This document shows positions 49,701-59,600 of a DNA stretch of 64,000 nucleotides, one piece after another. Position 1 is the first letter of the stretch. Every line of letters begins with the position of its first letter. A program made the position numbers and the translations under genes. The notes beneath the pieces are model-generated. The model did no database searches, was not told where the DNA came from, and saw only the letters and a list, made by a program, of their open reading frames with translations. This DNA is from Nipponacmea schrenckii. Taxonomy: Eukaryota > Mollusca > Gastropoda > Lottiidae. The stretch is from assembly GCA_030562195.1 (NCBI GenBank), contig CM060202.1, forward strand, positions 7,626,001 to 7,690,000. The letters run 5' to 3'.

Positions 49701-52700
49701 TTTATTGCAGGCAACTGGCTCATGAAATGCACGTAGCTTGGCTGGAATATTGGGAATTTCTAGATGCCTTTGTTGACTTTTCAACAGAGAAAGGCATCAG
49801 AATCTTAGAAGAATATTTGTTAAAACAACAGTCTTTAATTGTCTACAAACAATGGGTAAAAACACACTCAACACAGATTAACAATGTCTGTCTGGATTCC
49901 AGTATTGCCTCGGAATGCTCCCTGTCGACCAGTTTCACTGAAAATGATTCCATCAACTCTGTGGATTCTGAGGTATCTCCTATACACAATGATCTCTTTC
50001 GGCATAATAAAATCGATAGAGGCATTGTCAAAGACTTTGACAACAGTGACAATGAAATTTCTGAAATATTTGCGAAAGGGGAAAGAGAACGCTCATCCGA
50101 TTCGAGTGACACTTCTGAGAAATATCGCAACGAGAAAATGGATATTTCTGAAAACCGAGACATGCATACGGATAAAATTGTCCAATCAGATTCTCAGTCA
50201 AAATATGTTTTGCAACCAGCCAAATTAAAATGTGGAATTGATGCACCGGATACTGCATTTAAACTAAATCTTGGGAAATCTAAGACTTCTGAAATTGTGG
50301 AACCAATCTCCAAGAATTTAACTGATGAAATCAAATTAGTGACTCCTAGCCGAGAACCGTGTGAATATGATTTTAAATATTCACCAAAAACAGACAAACA
50401 TACTTCATCAACCAATCATGTGTTAGAAAAATCAGCCAATGAACTTGTTCCTGACATTTCGGGACAAGAACTTCCATCAACTCCATCATGGAGAGATGGA
50501 CGAATCAAAAGTGGAGATTCAGAAGATTCTAATCAAGATAATTACGAATCGCCATTAAAGGAACTAGATCAAAGTATTCATACGCCAGGAAAAGGCAATG
50601 AGAATTTAGATGACAGTGTGTTAAAAGGTTTTCAAAAATTACAACTGGGAAGCAGCGACGAGGATTCTTTTCAGTCTGCTGTATCAGACGTGTTTTCGAC
50701 ACCAAACAACCGACCAAATTTGGAGATGTCTTTCAATAGTCAACTGACCAATCTATGTGATGATTTGAAGCAGAAGTTAATATTCACTCCTCGGAACCGT
50801 TTATCTCGGACTGTATCAGTTGTATCCTCTCTCTCAGACATGCCAGATACAATCATTTTAAAAACAAAACACTCCAATTTCACTTTTGAGCAGTTGAAAA
50901 TTTTATCAAATTTTAATCCAAGCATGACTAATCCAGTTCCAGTTTTACTCATATTAAAAAATTCTGGAGAAAATCAGGAACTGTCGGAATGTGATATTTT
51001 AGCTGATTGTATAATATATGACTTAGACCAGGAATCTGAGTGCCTGTGTATATCTGAAGTTCGGAATAATCTAGTGATAACCGTACCTACCATGGAACAG
51101 AAGGATAAATTATTGTCATATAAGATGTCTGCGTTAATATTAAGTCTGTGTTTATATAAAGATGATATACCCAAGTGTATAGAACTGTCAGTACCATCAT
51201 TATTAACAGAAATTGATCCTAAAGATCCGTATTTTATACTCGGGTAAGTAAAACTTTATGATGATACTTCAAAATTTAGATTTGCAATTATCAACATAAC
51301 AGCAAATAAATAATTATTAAAACTGAACAAAATAAATAAAATTGAAACTACACAAATCAGAGGTATATATATTATTGTGTTCAAGTAAATAGTCATTGGA
51401 ATTAGGCAAGTCGGAATTCCATGTATATTTTGTTCAAGTAAATATTAATTGAAATAAGATAAGTCAGAATTATATTATGTTCAAGTAAATATAATTGAAA
51501 CTACATAGGTCAGAACTACATTGTGTTCAAATAAATAGTAATTGAAATAAGACAAGTCAGAACTATATTATGTTCAAGTAAATATAATTGAAACTACACA
51601 GGTCAGAACTATCTATTGTTGTTCAAGTAAATAGTAATTGAAACTAGAAATGTCAGAGCTATATTATGTTCAAGTAAATAGTAATTGAAACTAGGCAAGT
51701 CAGAACTATTATTGTGTTCTAATAAATAGTAAATGGAATTAGGCAAGTCAGAACTATTATTGTCTTTAAGTAAAAAGTCATTGGAATTAGGCAAGTCAGA
51801 ACTATATTATGTTCAAGTAAATAGTAATCGAAATTGAACTGGTCAGGTATATATTATTGTGTTCAAGTAAATAGTAATTGAAACTAGGCAAGTCAGAACT
51901 ATTATTTTGTTCAAATAAATAGTAAATGGAATTAGGCAAGTCAGAACTATTATTGTCTTCAAGTAAAAAGTCATTGGAATTAGGCAAGTCAGAACTATAT
52001 TATGTTCAAGTAAATAGTAATCGAAATTGAACTGGTCAGGTATATATTATTGTGTTCAAGTAAATAGTAATTGAAACTAGGCAAGTCAGAACTATTATTT
52101 TGTTCAAATAAATAGTAAATGGAATTAGGCAAGTCAGAACTGTTATTGTCTTCAAGTAAAAAGTCATTGGAATTAGGCAAGTCAGAACTATATTATGTTC
52201 AAATAAATAGTAATCGAAACTCAACTGGTCAGATATATATTATTGTGTTCAAGTAAATAGTAATTGAAACTAGGCAAGTCAGAACTATATAATGTTGTGC
52301 TCAAATAATAGTAATTGAAAATATATATCTGAACTATATTGTGTTCAATTAAATAGCAAATTATTTACTTTCTGAACTTGTTATTTTGCTGGATTATAAA
52401 CTTGGCTTTTAGTACCGATGAATTAAAATTTTCTGTGTATTTGAATATCTTTTGTGTTTTTCAGGCAGAGAGCTAGTAAATTAGACCAAGATGTATACAG
52501 AGCATTAATAGCAGATGACACTGACATGAGTTGTTTCCCTTTAACTGAAAAATGGAGAAAAAATATTACCAGTCTTCAAGCTGAGAGTCAACAAAGGTAA
52601 GAACTTGGCATGATATTATTGATCTGCCCTTTACCATCTATATCTTTAAACTTACCCAAAAGCAGGTTGTTATGCTACCAACTTATCATCGTGTTTGACC

Positions 52701-53207
52701 TATTAGGTTTCCGAAAGTTTGTTTGTGGTTCGTGGAATTCCAGAAAACTTGAGTAAAAGCTTGGTTTGAATATTGGGTCTCTTCGAAATAAAGCTTAACA
52801 ACCTTAAGCATTGAATAGAAAATGAAATGAATCAAATAGAAGGAATATTTTGTAAGATTCATTAACAAATTAATTCTAACTCATAATAGTCATTTTGTTT
52901 AATTGTCTCTGATTATCAAAAATATATTTGAATTTGCTTGAAATCTACTTCCAGCTGGCCCAGTCCATCAAGAATCAAAAGAGAAAGCAGAATGTCCGGA
53001 GAGTTTCTGATGATGAATCCACTAGTTGCTCATAGTTTCAGCTCACCTTCAGTCAATCGTTATTCATCACCTTTCCCAGGTTCAAGGACATCTCTCTCAC
53101 CTTCAGTTTTCCAGTTTACTCCCAAAACATCTCGACTGACTTCTTCACCCCATCCTCCACAGTTCAACCTGGAGAAACATCTAGAGGAATCCAACATAGA
53201 AGATTGA
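19769..53207 (+). CDS. ANKLE2: Ankyrin repeat and LEM domain-containing protein 2 (LEM4), 11 exons
   Basis: In animals ANKLE2 promotes dephosphorylation of BAF through PP2A and restrains VRK1 at mitotic exit, allowing nuclear-envelope reassembly. Exons: 19769-20084, 20421-20569, 20976-21170, 21927-22121, 22722-22844, 47817-47883, 48406-48575, 48814-48929, 49711-51243, 52465-52596, 52955-53207; phases agree throughout (1082 codons; human is 938). Order: LEM domain (~2-45, GPITPSTR); viroplasmin-like segment (DSRFKAFKKRQDAEDF, ~125-140); ankyrin region (YNALHVAA, SPLHFACKFG, ~220-325); YVPLLRSED and VAWLEYWEFLDAFVDFS (~355 and ~450); a long Ser/Asp/Glu-rich stretch in exon 9; then SKLDQDV and SWPSPS near the end. 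The start is Met 19769; an in-frame TAG at 19727 leaves no room for the N-terminal membrane helix of the human protein unless an upstream exon exists. Intron 5 is 25 kb. Confidence 0.93.
20690..20850. repeat. Degenerate repeat rich in CAACATGTG / TGTATCCTAGTG
   Basis: Imperfect direct repeats in ANKLE2 intron 2 (CAACATGTGG, GCAACATGTAACC, GCAACGTGTGTCC, GGCAACATGTGTCC), each followed by a TGTATC or TAGTGTACAC segment. Too diverged to give a firm period. Confidence 0.4.
22269..22454. mobile_element. Palindromic MITE family A copy, internally deleted
   Basis: Left end AAAGAAATACTGCGTCTTAG, right end TAAGATGCAGTATCATTTTA, about 186 bp. The central palindrome is missing. It lies in ANKLE2 intron 4. 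Confidence 0.7.
23971..25022. mobile_element. Pearl-like element (Helitron-related type) with six ~161-bp core repeats
   Basis: It starts ATACGCCCACTTGAAAATGT, carries a (CCGT) run, then six tandem units and an end with GAAGTGGGCGTATG and GGCAAGCTATCT. The core ACTTGGTATGTG recurs at 24087, 24248, 24409, 24570, 24731 and 24865: five steps, four of 161 bp and a last one shortened to 134 bp. A tetranucleotide microsatellite followed by ~160-bp units is the published structure of bivalve pearl elements. It sits between T residues, which fits Helentron-type insertion. Confidence 0.72.
25317..25563. mobile_element. Small inverted element with Penelope-like terminal sequence
   Basis: About 247 bp bounded by TTACTGAGTTTAATTATTCT and its near-inverse ending AAACTCAGTAA. 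Near the right end a stem ACAAG/CTTGT with loop AGTAGA is followed by TGAAAC, the same layout as the Penelope-like 3' ends at 7161 and 4561. It may be two facing ends of another Penelope-like family. Confidence 0.5.
25862..26050. mobile_element. Palindromic MITE, variant subfamily
   Basis: Left end GTTAGAGTTACTTCCCTTTA, right end TTTTAAGACGCACTATCTTT, with an internal GACACCAGGTAAG. The same left end occurs in the copy at 27294, so these two form a subfamily of family A. Confidence 0.55.
26407..26778. mobile_element. Palindromic MITE family A, full-length copy
   Basis: About 372 bp from AAAGGGATAAGCTTACTGCA to GATGAAGTATACCTTCAATA. Both arms and the central GCTTAATCAGATTAGTAAGC are present. 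Confidence 0.72.
27294..27509. mobile_element. Palindromic MITE, variant subfamily
   Basis: Left end GTTAGAGTTACTTCCCTTTA shared with 25862; right end TAGCTATTATCCCTTTAA. Central GCTTAATGGATGTATTAAGC. Confidence 0.6.
27757..28195. mobile_element. hAT-type MITE with 8-bp target duplication
   Basis: 439 bp with perfect terminal repeats TAGGGCTGG and CCAGCCCTA. CCAGGAAT flanks it at 27749-27756 and 28196-28203, the 8-bp duplication typical of hAT. The interior is rich in ATCGATTAT palindromic words and encodes nothing. Confidence 0.85.
28905..29055 (+). mobile_element. Degraded tRNA-derived SINE
   Basis: Contains a GGCTAAGCTGAAGGTCCAGG head remnant and the body CAGATGGGATCATAAACCAA shared with the copies at 10949 and 15622. 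The A box is poorly preserved. Confidence 0.45.
29172..29574 (-). CDS. Candidate 5' coding exon of VSP, or first exon of an unknown gene
   Basis: A 134-codon open exon starts at ATG 29574 and ends at a good donor (C|GTAAGT) in phase 1. The protein starts MANQDIPTII and has an acidic and charged middle. It then becomes Ser/Pro/Arg-rich with repeated proline-directed sites (ATPI, STPV, STPP, STPV, TTPI, DTPV) over residues ~78-134. I know no family for it. The next minus-strand exon I can recognise is VSP exon 16296-16068, whose acceptor needs a phase-1 donor. Joining them gives an uninterrupted frame and a 690-residue VSP. Phase agreement alone has about a one-in-three chance, so this may instead be a separate nested gene whose other exons I did not find. 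Confidence 0.5.
31225..32085. repeat. Minisatellite, ~20-24 bp units, ~860 bp
   Basis: Units such as CATATATTTGTCATAACATT repeat more than 30 times with drift. The first third uses TTTGTCATAATATTT; the rest alternates with ATGTTTCATAGCATTTCAT. Both strands are open for 70-100 codons only because the unit lacks stops in some frames; these are not genes. Confidence 0.85.
32979..33954 (+). mobile_element. Non-autonomous pogo/Tigger element with TA duplication
   Basis: 976 bp flanked by TA at 32977-32978 and 33955-33956. Left end CAGTGGTCCTCACTTATAAC; the right end read inversely is CCTGGCAATAACGAATC. It is rich in AACGAA words and keeps a short N-terminal start (MATYKAHKIPNP at ~33437) and a transposase C-terminal remnant, so it is an internal-deletion derivative. 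Confidence 0.75.
33490..33687 (+). pseudogene. Tigger transposase C-terminal remnant
   Basis: 65 codons, very acidic toward the end (DEDIITEDRPSDDEIVESV, then PESDDEE). Tigger and pogo transposases end in a similar acidic EDIVTEEPLTDEEI-type tail. No DNA-binding or DDE domain remains. It lies inside the element at 32979-33954. Confidence 0.6.
35665..35882. repeat. Minisatellite, 24-bp unit, ~9 copies
   Basis: Unit CCTTTGTTCATAGTCCTACA plus TTAT, well conserved. The frame MFIVLHYPLFIV is a by-product of the repeat, not a gene. Confidence 0.9.
36386..36497 (+). pseudogene. Exon-like or retrocopy fragment of unknown gene
   Basis: Within an AT-rich intron, a GC-richer island encodes RFDLTPTTPIRSQTLKATAP and then VKTEPPKGDYNK before a stop at 36497. 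Codon use looks like real coding sequence and a possible acceptor (AAATAG) precedes it. I do not recognise the protein. It could be a terminal exon of a nested gene or a processed fragment. No partner exon was found. Confidence 0.3.
37462..37917. mobile_element. hAT-type MITE with 8-bp target duplication
   Basis: 456 bp starting TAGTGCTGGCAAG and ending TTGGCAATACCATGCACTA, flanked on both sides by GTTATTAG (37454-37461 and 37918-37925). The interior carries ATCGTATCG palindromes. It is the intact relative of the remnant at 8740-8880. Confidence 0.83.
38354..38948. mobile_element. MITE with ~58-bp terminal inverted repeats
   Basis: 595 bp. Left end ATGTTCCTAAAGCAAAGTTT, right end the near-inverse (AACGTTGCTTTAGGAACAT). 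The arms match over about 58 bp with small gaps. The interior has no ORF of note. Family not assigned. Confidence 0.7.
39690..40075. repeat. Minisatellite, ~21-22 bp unit
   Basis: Units of the type ACTCATACTGAGTACAAACA with variants (ATTCATACGGAGTAC, GGGCATACTGAGTACTT). Four neighbouring units form a longer repeat near 39840-39980. Confidence 0.85.
40147..40470. mobile_element. Short MITE with inverted ends
   Basis: Left end AAAGGGATTGTTGAGAGGTT and TTCTGAAAT; the right end is the inverse of GAATGGGATTGTTAACAG and TTCTGAATT. An internal inverted pair (TTTGTGGTTTCTGCAATT against GCAGAAACCACAG) adds to the fold. About 324 bp. Confidence 0.55.
42080..42500. repeat. Tandem repeat, ~60-75 bp units
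   Basis: Units contain TTTACAGAGCTACAGAGA, a GAAAACCTCTGTTATAG segment, TTTTTATTTTGACATTA and CTGAGACAATA. The last two or three units are near-identical; earlier ones are shorter. Confidence 0.75.
45340..45545. repeat. Minisatellite, ~37-bp unit, ~5 copies
   Basis: Unit ATCATTGACGAAATAAAGAA followed by ACATGTTTACYATGT. Length varies mainly by the A run. Confidence 0.88.
45688..45712. repeat. (TA)n microsatellite
   Basis: A run of about ten TA/AT dinucleotides in ANKLE2 intron 5. Confidence 0.85.
46530..46787. mobile_element. Palindromic MITE family A, diverged copy
   Basis: Retains AAACTTGGCCAATAAGATC, ATTATCCATAAAGG, GACACCACGTAAG and CATATTGACCATA. The outer ends are worn. Confidence 0.6.
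47417..47640 (+). repeat. Dispersed repeat family S, forward copy
   Basis: Starts GGATAACAACTTAGGTTCAC and includes CCGCCGTCACAGGGATCC, GGCATTGATCTTTCCCAGAT and CCCATTTACAGCTGGG. It lies ~180 bp before ANKLE2 exon 6. Confidence 0.65.
51355..52345. repeat. Minisatellite with 48-bp unit and 193-bp higher-order repeat
   Basis: Lies in ANKLE2 intron 9. Basic unit: TTCAAGTAAATAGTAATTGA, then AACTAGGCAAGTCAGAACTA and TTATTT. Four units combine into a 193-bp period visible at 51609, 51802 and 51995, where the copies are nearly identical. Minus-strand ORFs of ~60 codons repeat at the same spacing and are by-products. Confidence 0.88.
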
Positions 53208-53239
53208 GACTTTTCGAAACTACGAAAGATTGGTCCACT

Positions 53240-53640
53240 GTAACCTAAGAAAGATTTATCAAGTTTTACCAAGGAAAGGTTTATCCAGTGTTTATCCAGT
53301 CTTGCTGAGGAAAGGTTTATCCAATCTTGCTCAGAAAAGATTTATCCAATCTTGCTCAGAAAAGATTTATCCAGTCTTGCTGAAAGGTTGATTCATGATT
53401 CAGTCAAAATGAAAAAAGATTAATATCTGCTCTTAATTATAGAAAGATTGATCTAAACTTTACTTTTGAAAGATTGATAAAAAATTTCTGTGGAAAGATT
53501 GATTCAGTCTTACAAAGGATAAGAAAATCCTGTGTTTGGAAGATCGTTCTTGTGTGACTTTTGTAAGATTGGTGAATTTTTTTCTCACAAAAGATTGGCC
53601 AATTTATTCATCAGAAAAGATTCAGAATTTCTAAAATTGA
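53240..53640. repeat. Degenerate tandem repeat, GAAAGATTTATCCAGTCTTG type
   Basis: Early units such as GGAAAGGTTTATCCAATCTT and GCTCAGAAAAGATTTATCCA are clear (53260-53390). Later ones decay to AAAGATTGAT cores spaced irregularly. It starts ~30 bp after the ANKLE2 stop. Confidence 0.65.
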
Positions 53641-53678
53641 TTTAATGAAATAATAATCTTTTGAAATTAAGAAATTTA

Positions 53679-54157
53679 TTAAAGGGGCACAATCTTGATT
53701 TTTAGGGGTCGTTTTGGGCCTTTGTTACATTTAAACAGTCCTCAGAAATACTCAAGCTCTAAGAAAATTGCAAAATACCTTGAAATATACCTCAAAAATT
53801 TCACTTTTTATTTTTTTCCGTGCTGTACGCGGCTGGTCTTCAGTCAGTCTGAAAATTGTGTGTCCTGTTGACAAAATCTACAATTGTTATTACATGTACT
53901 TTCTTTTTGTTTTATCAGTGTGGGCCTGCGCAGTAGTCTATTTATAACTCTTTGATTTTCCAATATGGCGGGACGTTCATAATATCTTAAGACATTATGA
54001 TTTTCAAACACAGATAAATATGTATACCCATGGATTTGAAGGCTTAAATTTCAAAGGTAAGCTCTGTAGACTATTTCTGATTAGCTAAATAAAAGGTTTC
54101 ATTTGTTTGAGGCTGTCGGATGATTGTCCGAAACAAATCAAGACTGTGCCCCTTTAA
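53679..54157. mobile_element. MITE with 22-bp terminal inverted repeats
   Basis: 479 bp. Left TTAAAGGGGCACAATCTTGA, right TCAAGACTGTGCCCCTTTAA, with one mismatch near the inner end. No coding capacity. It probably lies inside the ANKLE2 3' UTR. Confidence 0.78.
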
Positions 54158-54750
54158 ACAGATGACATTGAAATCATTTTAAAAGTGAGTTTATTAAGAA
54201 TCCGTTTATTAATTGTCAGCTTTATATTAGGGAGATAAATTTGAGGTCAAATATTCCTTTAACCATAACATTGTTAATTCACTTCTTATTCTACTGTCTA
54301 ACAAGAAACTCAAAGGCAATATTATGGTATTACCCACTTCTTTAATAACAAAGCACATCATCTGGTGACAGCAGTGTAAATTGTGTTGACAACAGTGTAA
54401 ATTGTGTTGAAAGTTATGATGAGTTATTCCATCATATTGTCTTTATGTTTCTTGTTATCATATCATATCCGCTTCTTCATAATGTTGTGCAAATCTTATT
54501 TTATTGTCAGTTTGAAATATATATTACATGTATACAGTTTTTGATGGAATAGGATATTGTATATTACTCAGTTCTGAGTGCTTAAACTGTGGTGAAATAA
54601 AGTCCAAAATAGTACACTTACATATTTTATTATAATTGTTAATTGTAAAGTTTTGTTGTGTATATAAATATATTCTACTGTGTCATAAACTTATTATTCT
54701 ATTATGGTAGTATTGATTAACCAGAGCTGTAGGTTTAGCTTTTTCTGTTC

Positions 54751-55087
54751 TTAAAGGGGTACTGCATCTTAACATGAACATGAAATTTTAGTTCTCAAGA
54801 ATGGTCAATATGAGTATATTCATCAGTGAACTTACCTGGTGTCATAAAATAACAGAATCCCTTACATCCGGGAAAACTTACAAAACTAAGTCATTTTTGA
54901 AAAACGCATAATCAATTCATTAAGTGTTTTTCAATAATCAAATGAATCTTTATGGATAATTACTTAGTTTTTTTGATAGATTATTTTGTTATGTTATTTA
55001 TGGCAGCAGGTAAATATTTACTGATGAATAGAGCTCTTTTTGGCCAAGTTTAAAATTTTATGTTAATTCAAAGACCTATTATCCCTT
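54751..55087. mobile_element. Palindromic MITE family A, full copy
   Basis: 337 bp, close to the copy at 93-431 in length and order: TTAAAGGGGTACTGCATC at the left, CCTATTATCCCTT at the right, centre GCATAATCAATTCATTAAGT. Confidence 0.76.
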
Positions 55088-56560
55088 GTCTGTGATTTTG
55101 GTATTTAGGACATTTTCTTTCAAAATGACCTTTTTATTCCTCCCGGTTTCCATATAACATTGTTATTTTAGTAGGTTATGCAATGATTTTTGAAATGATA
55201 ATATGTCCTCTATCAAACGTTATACCTTGATCACAAACTGCATAATTTGTAACAATCTAATTCAAAGAAATCGTATGGTTTAGGTCCACAACATTTTACC
55301 AACCATTTGATTAAGAGAATTGGTGGTTTGTTAGCTACATTGTTTTTATCAGAAGCGGAGAATCTTTAAATAAGAAACAATGAAGTTCTTGATGACCTGT
55401 AATCTATAGGCCTACAAGTGTTAGGATATAACCCCGTCTAATAGAATTATGTGATAATGAGACCCTTGAAGTCCCTGTCACAGCCTAGGGGAGGGTAGAG
55501 TGCAGTAGACTATAGGTTGTGAAATGGTCAAGACAAATGACCCGCATCACATCATTTGATCTCATGTGTGACAGTGTTATATTGGTTTGTACTGATCAGG
55601 ATAACTAGAATATTGACATTATACTGATAGAATTTCATTTGTTATGGTTTCTCATAGCCTCACATTTCTTGCATTCCTATACTATTTGGATTTTTGAAAT
55701 TTCTGTCCTTCATTCCTGCTGTGGTTAGTGTTTTATTAAGACGGTTCGGACTTTTGATAACGGAAGAATTATATGATCTTTGCTATGAAAAGAGTTAAAC
55801 TTTCAAATCATCATCAGAATCTATTATTTTCACCTTAACTCAAGCCAGCTATCCGACGTTTTCTTTCTTTCAATATCATGCCCACCTTAAGGAGTTCATT
55901 TCATTACATCTATACAGCAAAGTTTAGCTTCGTTTCGAAAGATTGTAACCACCATAGTATTTCAACTAAGCCTTCAATTCACATGTAAAAAATACCTCAA
56001 GCTTTGTAACAAATTCGATTTAGTGTTTCAAAATAGCTGTGAACAATGTTCGTTTATGTTATTTCTATGTAAGAACTCTAAGAAACTTGGTACAAAACCA
56101 TCGATCCCACCCCTGGCTCCTACCTTCTACCTACAAGATCGCTGATGACATTGATATCTACAAAACCCACTAGTATGATTTGAATCAGATGGCATAACAA
56201 GTTAGTCATTCTGAAGAAATCTGTCATTGATGAGTTTCGAACTTCCCTATCCTCACTCTTTACCTCTTTGCACCGGAATTCGATACCTTTCATTGTCTCT
56301 AATTTCTATTAAAAACCAAACCCCTTTTAGACTTCATTTTGATAGCTTTTTAATCTCAAACTTACAAATCGTAAAATTGGTTTAAATCGTTTGATTTAGA
56401 CATTTATAGCTGTCTTAAAAACCATGGTTATAATTCTTCACAGGCTGAAATAACGAGGCAGTGACAAATTTATTGGGAAAAAATTAACGAAATTTGAAAG
56501 GTGATCAAATTTCGACAGGTCCTGTCTTAGGATTGGACATTTGGCAGTTTGAATGTTTTT
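55088..56560. other. Intergenic DNA, nothing recognised
   Basis: 1.5 kb between the last MITE and the secreted-protein gene. Short ORFs only; no repeat family or exon I can support. Confidence 0.45.
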
Positions 56561-56570
56561 ATCCAAATTC

Positions 56571-56578
56571 TTTATAAG
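56571..56578 (+). promoter_or_regulatory. TATA-like element upstream of the secreted-protein gene
   Basis: TTTATAAG lies 76 bp before the start codon at 56654. A start of transcription ~30 bp downstream would leave a short 5' UTR. This rests on position and sequence only. Confidence 0.25.
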
Positions 56579-56653
56579 TCGACATTTTTACTGATTTTTA
56601 TTCATTTTTGGATCTCCGACGGAAAGTGAGCTAAGTGAACCATTGCTTTCAAA

Positions 56654-59600
56654 ATGAAGGTAAGTTTAAAGCTGTTTCTTTTTTTCGTTTACACATTTTA
56701 ATGTGATAACAATTTTTTTTTAACTTTGCCTCCCTTCAAATACATACAGCATGAAACGTTATTGTGGGACAGTTTGAGAGAAAAAATTAATTTTTAGTGC
56801 AAAAAAAAAAAGAAAATTGATGCTTTTCATTGTTTTCTTCTTTTCACAAAGCAATGTAAATTCAATATGCGAATTTTACTTTAGCCAATGTTTTGAGTTA
56901 GAAACTAAAAACAAACAACTGTTCGAATCATGATTTAAACAAGAAAATGGTCAGAAATTTGACAGCATTCTATTTGCACAAAGAAAGAACTTTTTGTGGG
57001 TTATATTTCACACAATGATTGCGGCAAAAAAGGCCAACCTTTTTTGCTTAAGTTTGTTTTGTGTGATTGCAGACAAGATATTTTAAGAAATTAGAGTCAC
57101 ACTTTTATGTACAGTTTAAAATGAACGCTTGTCTTATTAGAATGCAGTATATGTCAAATGTGTAAAATCGACGTGTATATTTGCATTATTGACTGATGCA
57201 TGGGAGATCTTTTGAAACGTTTAACCGTAATGATTCGGTAATCTGTTAAACACTGAACCGAGTAATAGTTTGTTGTAGAGGAAATACAATCTTTGTTGAA
57301 AAACCCTTTGAATAGTTGAACTTGTTTCAAAAATTTTTGAGCTATGTTGTCTCCGGGACAAAGACATTCATGCAAGTGCCAGTTTTATCTGCGTACACAC
57401 GAACCATTGTTTTAAACGCTTCCCGAAAACCGTTAAATATAAGCTACGCTAAGATATTACTTCGACTAAAGCACAAAAGTGTGATCTGTCTCACATCTAC
57501 CATGTTACAGCTACTGTAAGTTTTTTGACTGTCAAATGTTGACTTTGAATACCGAAATATGACCCGTTCTTAACCAAGTTTATTACATATTTTTATCTTT
57601 ATTGTAGGTCCTTTTTTGTCTCGCGGTTGTTGTAGCCTACGCCTCAGCAATGATTGCTCCACAAATCAACGGATTCTCGGATTTCAGTGATCCGGTAAAG
57701 TTCGACAATGGTTTCAATGGTGGCATAGGCGAAGGAAAAACTTTTGATGTCAATGATATGCACAATTTCCCCGATTTCAGTCATGGGTTTGAAAATTTTG
57801 ACGATAGCAAGGGAACACCAAATCAGCACGTCTTTACTGCCCCCAATACAAATTTAAATAACAAAGCAGAACGAAATTTCGAAGATCAACATCTCAACAA
57901 CTTTTTATCTAAAGACGGTAACGCTGGTATTCCAGCAGATCTGGCCAGTCACTATAATGGCTTGATCACCGACTCTCCTGTAGTACGAGGTAGAGCGGCT
58001 CCCAGAGCGGGAAATGTCGCAATTGATCACGAAAATGGTTTCGTCGTTGACACTGTTCCCGTAACAGCATCTCCCGGAGTAGGAAATGTTGCAGATGATC
58101 AACAAAATGTTTTCTTGAACCGTCCCGCTACCGGAGCTGACCATCAAGATAGTTTTATCAACGGAACAGCTCCCGGAAGTGGAAGTGCAGCTTCTCAAGT
58201 TAATGTAGCTGTACCTATCAATAAACAAAACGGTCATAACCATATATCCCAGGAAATTACCAATAATATTCACAATGGTGTTATTTTCAAACCCGTCACA
58301 ATTCAACCACTTTCTGACGACCACTTTGTTCGCCCTGCATCAATTAGAAAATTTCCCCATAAAGAAATCAAATTTGATCACCCTGATCATAAACTAGGAA
58401 CAGTCAAGCCCATACCACACGAACCCGTCGAATTTGACCCCATCCCAACTCCAGCACCAATTGTCCATGAATTTATAACTCATGCTCCCAACGATAAAGA
58501 TTTCCCAACTCACGCTCCAATCGTTCATAAATTTGTCACCCCAGCTCCAATCGATCACAAATTCCAGAAACATGATCACGATTTTCGATTTGATCACCAT
58601 GTACCACAGAAGAACCAGCCACAGCGATCCGGGGTTCAAGGACAAACAGTTTATATAACCAACAGACCCGATCAAACCACAGGATCAACCCGACTGACTG
58701 GTAACACTGGAGTAACCGGAAGTACAGGGGCGACAGACACCATTGGAAGTAAAGGCACAACAAGTCTCACTGGAAGTACAGACACAACAAGTCTCACTGG
58801 AAGTACAGACACAACAAGACTCACTGGAAGTACAGACACAACGGGTTTCACTGGAGGATCTGGGGGTACAACACAGGCTGTCTACAGAAGTGCTATAAAC
58901 AACGGTGGAAACGCTAATTACAGAGGACCAGAAAACACCAAACAACAATTGGGTAATGTTCAACAAACTCAACGTGTTTTTCAACCGAGCAATCTGCCTG
59001 CTGTAGAACAACACCAACGCAATGGTGTCTACCAGCAAAGTAATCAATTTGCTCCAGAACAAGAATTCCACGGAAACTCCTTTGTTAACACCCACGATGA
59101 TCATGACTCAAATATTAAACTTCCATCTGTGGAAGATCTTCATAAACACATCCCAACTCCAGCTGTCTTTAAACCAACCATTGCTCCATTTGTTCACCCA
59201 GATGGACCAGTTGGTGGTCCAGTTACTGTTTCTGATATCCAATTTGATCATCCGAATCCACCAAAGAAATTCACTCATGATGAATTTCCTTCATTCAACG
59301 GACGACAATCCAAATTTTCCCGAGCCAACGATATTCCTGGTTTTTTCTCCGATCCCTTTGGTAGTGTTGGTGGTTCTAGTGCACATAAACAGGGACTCAA
59401 TAGTCAATCATGTCCGACACCCATCAACCCAGCTGCTCAGTATGTTTTGAGCTCAACTGCAACTGACTATCCACGGTAAGTTTCGAAAATGTTTTTGGGT
59501 TTTTTTTGTTTGTGGATGGCACAAAAGTATTTGAGGGGGTGGGAGCAAAAGTAGAATAGGCTCCTTCATCCAGTATCTGCCACCTTGCAAAATTTGTGGC

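Larger units (their letters stand above)
53208..54601 (+). other. Probable ANKLE2 3' UTR
   Basis: From the ANKLE2 stop to the first good AATAAA (54596-54601). It contains degenerate 24-27 bp repeats (53240-53640) and a MITE (53679-54157). No other gene is visible. The end point is inferred from the hexamer only. Confidence 0.45.

Noticed and set aside
51609..52180. Three minus-strand ~61-codon ORFs of near-identical sequence
   Set aside because: They follow the 193-bp period of a minisatellite and have no independent gene signals.
58685..59104. 139-codon minus-strand ORF with repeated Cys-Val-Cys-Thr-Ser-Ser units
   Set aside because: Antisense of the TGSTDTT coding repeat in the secreted-protein gene.
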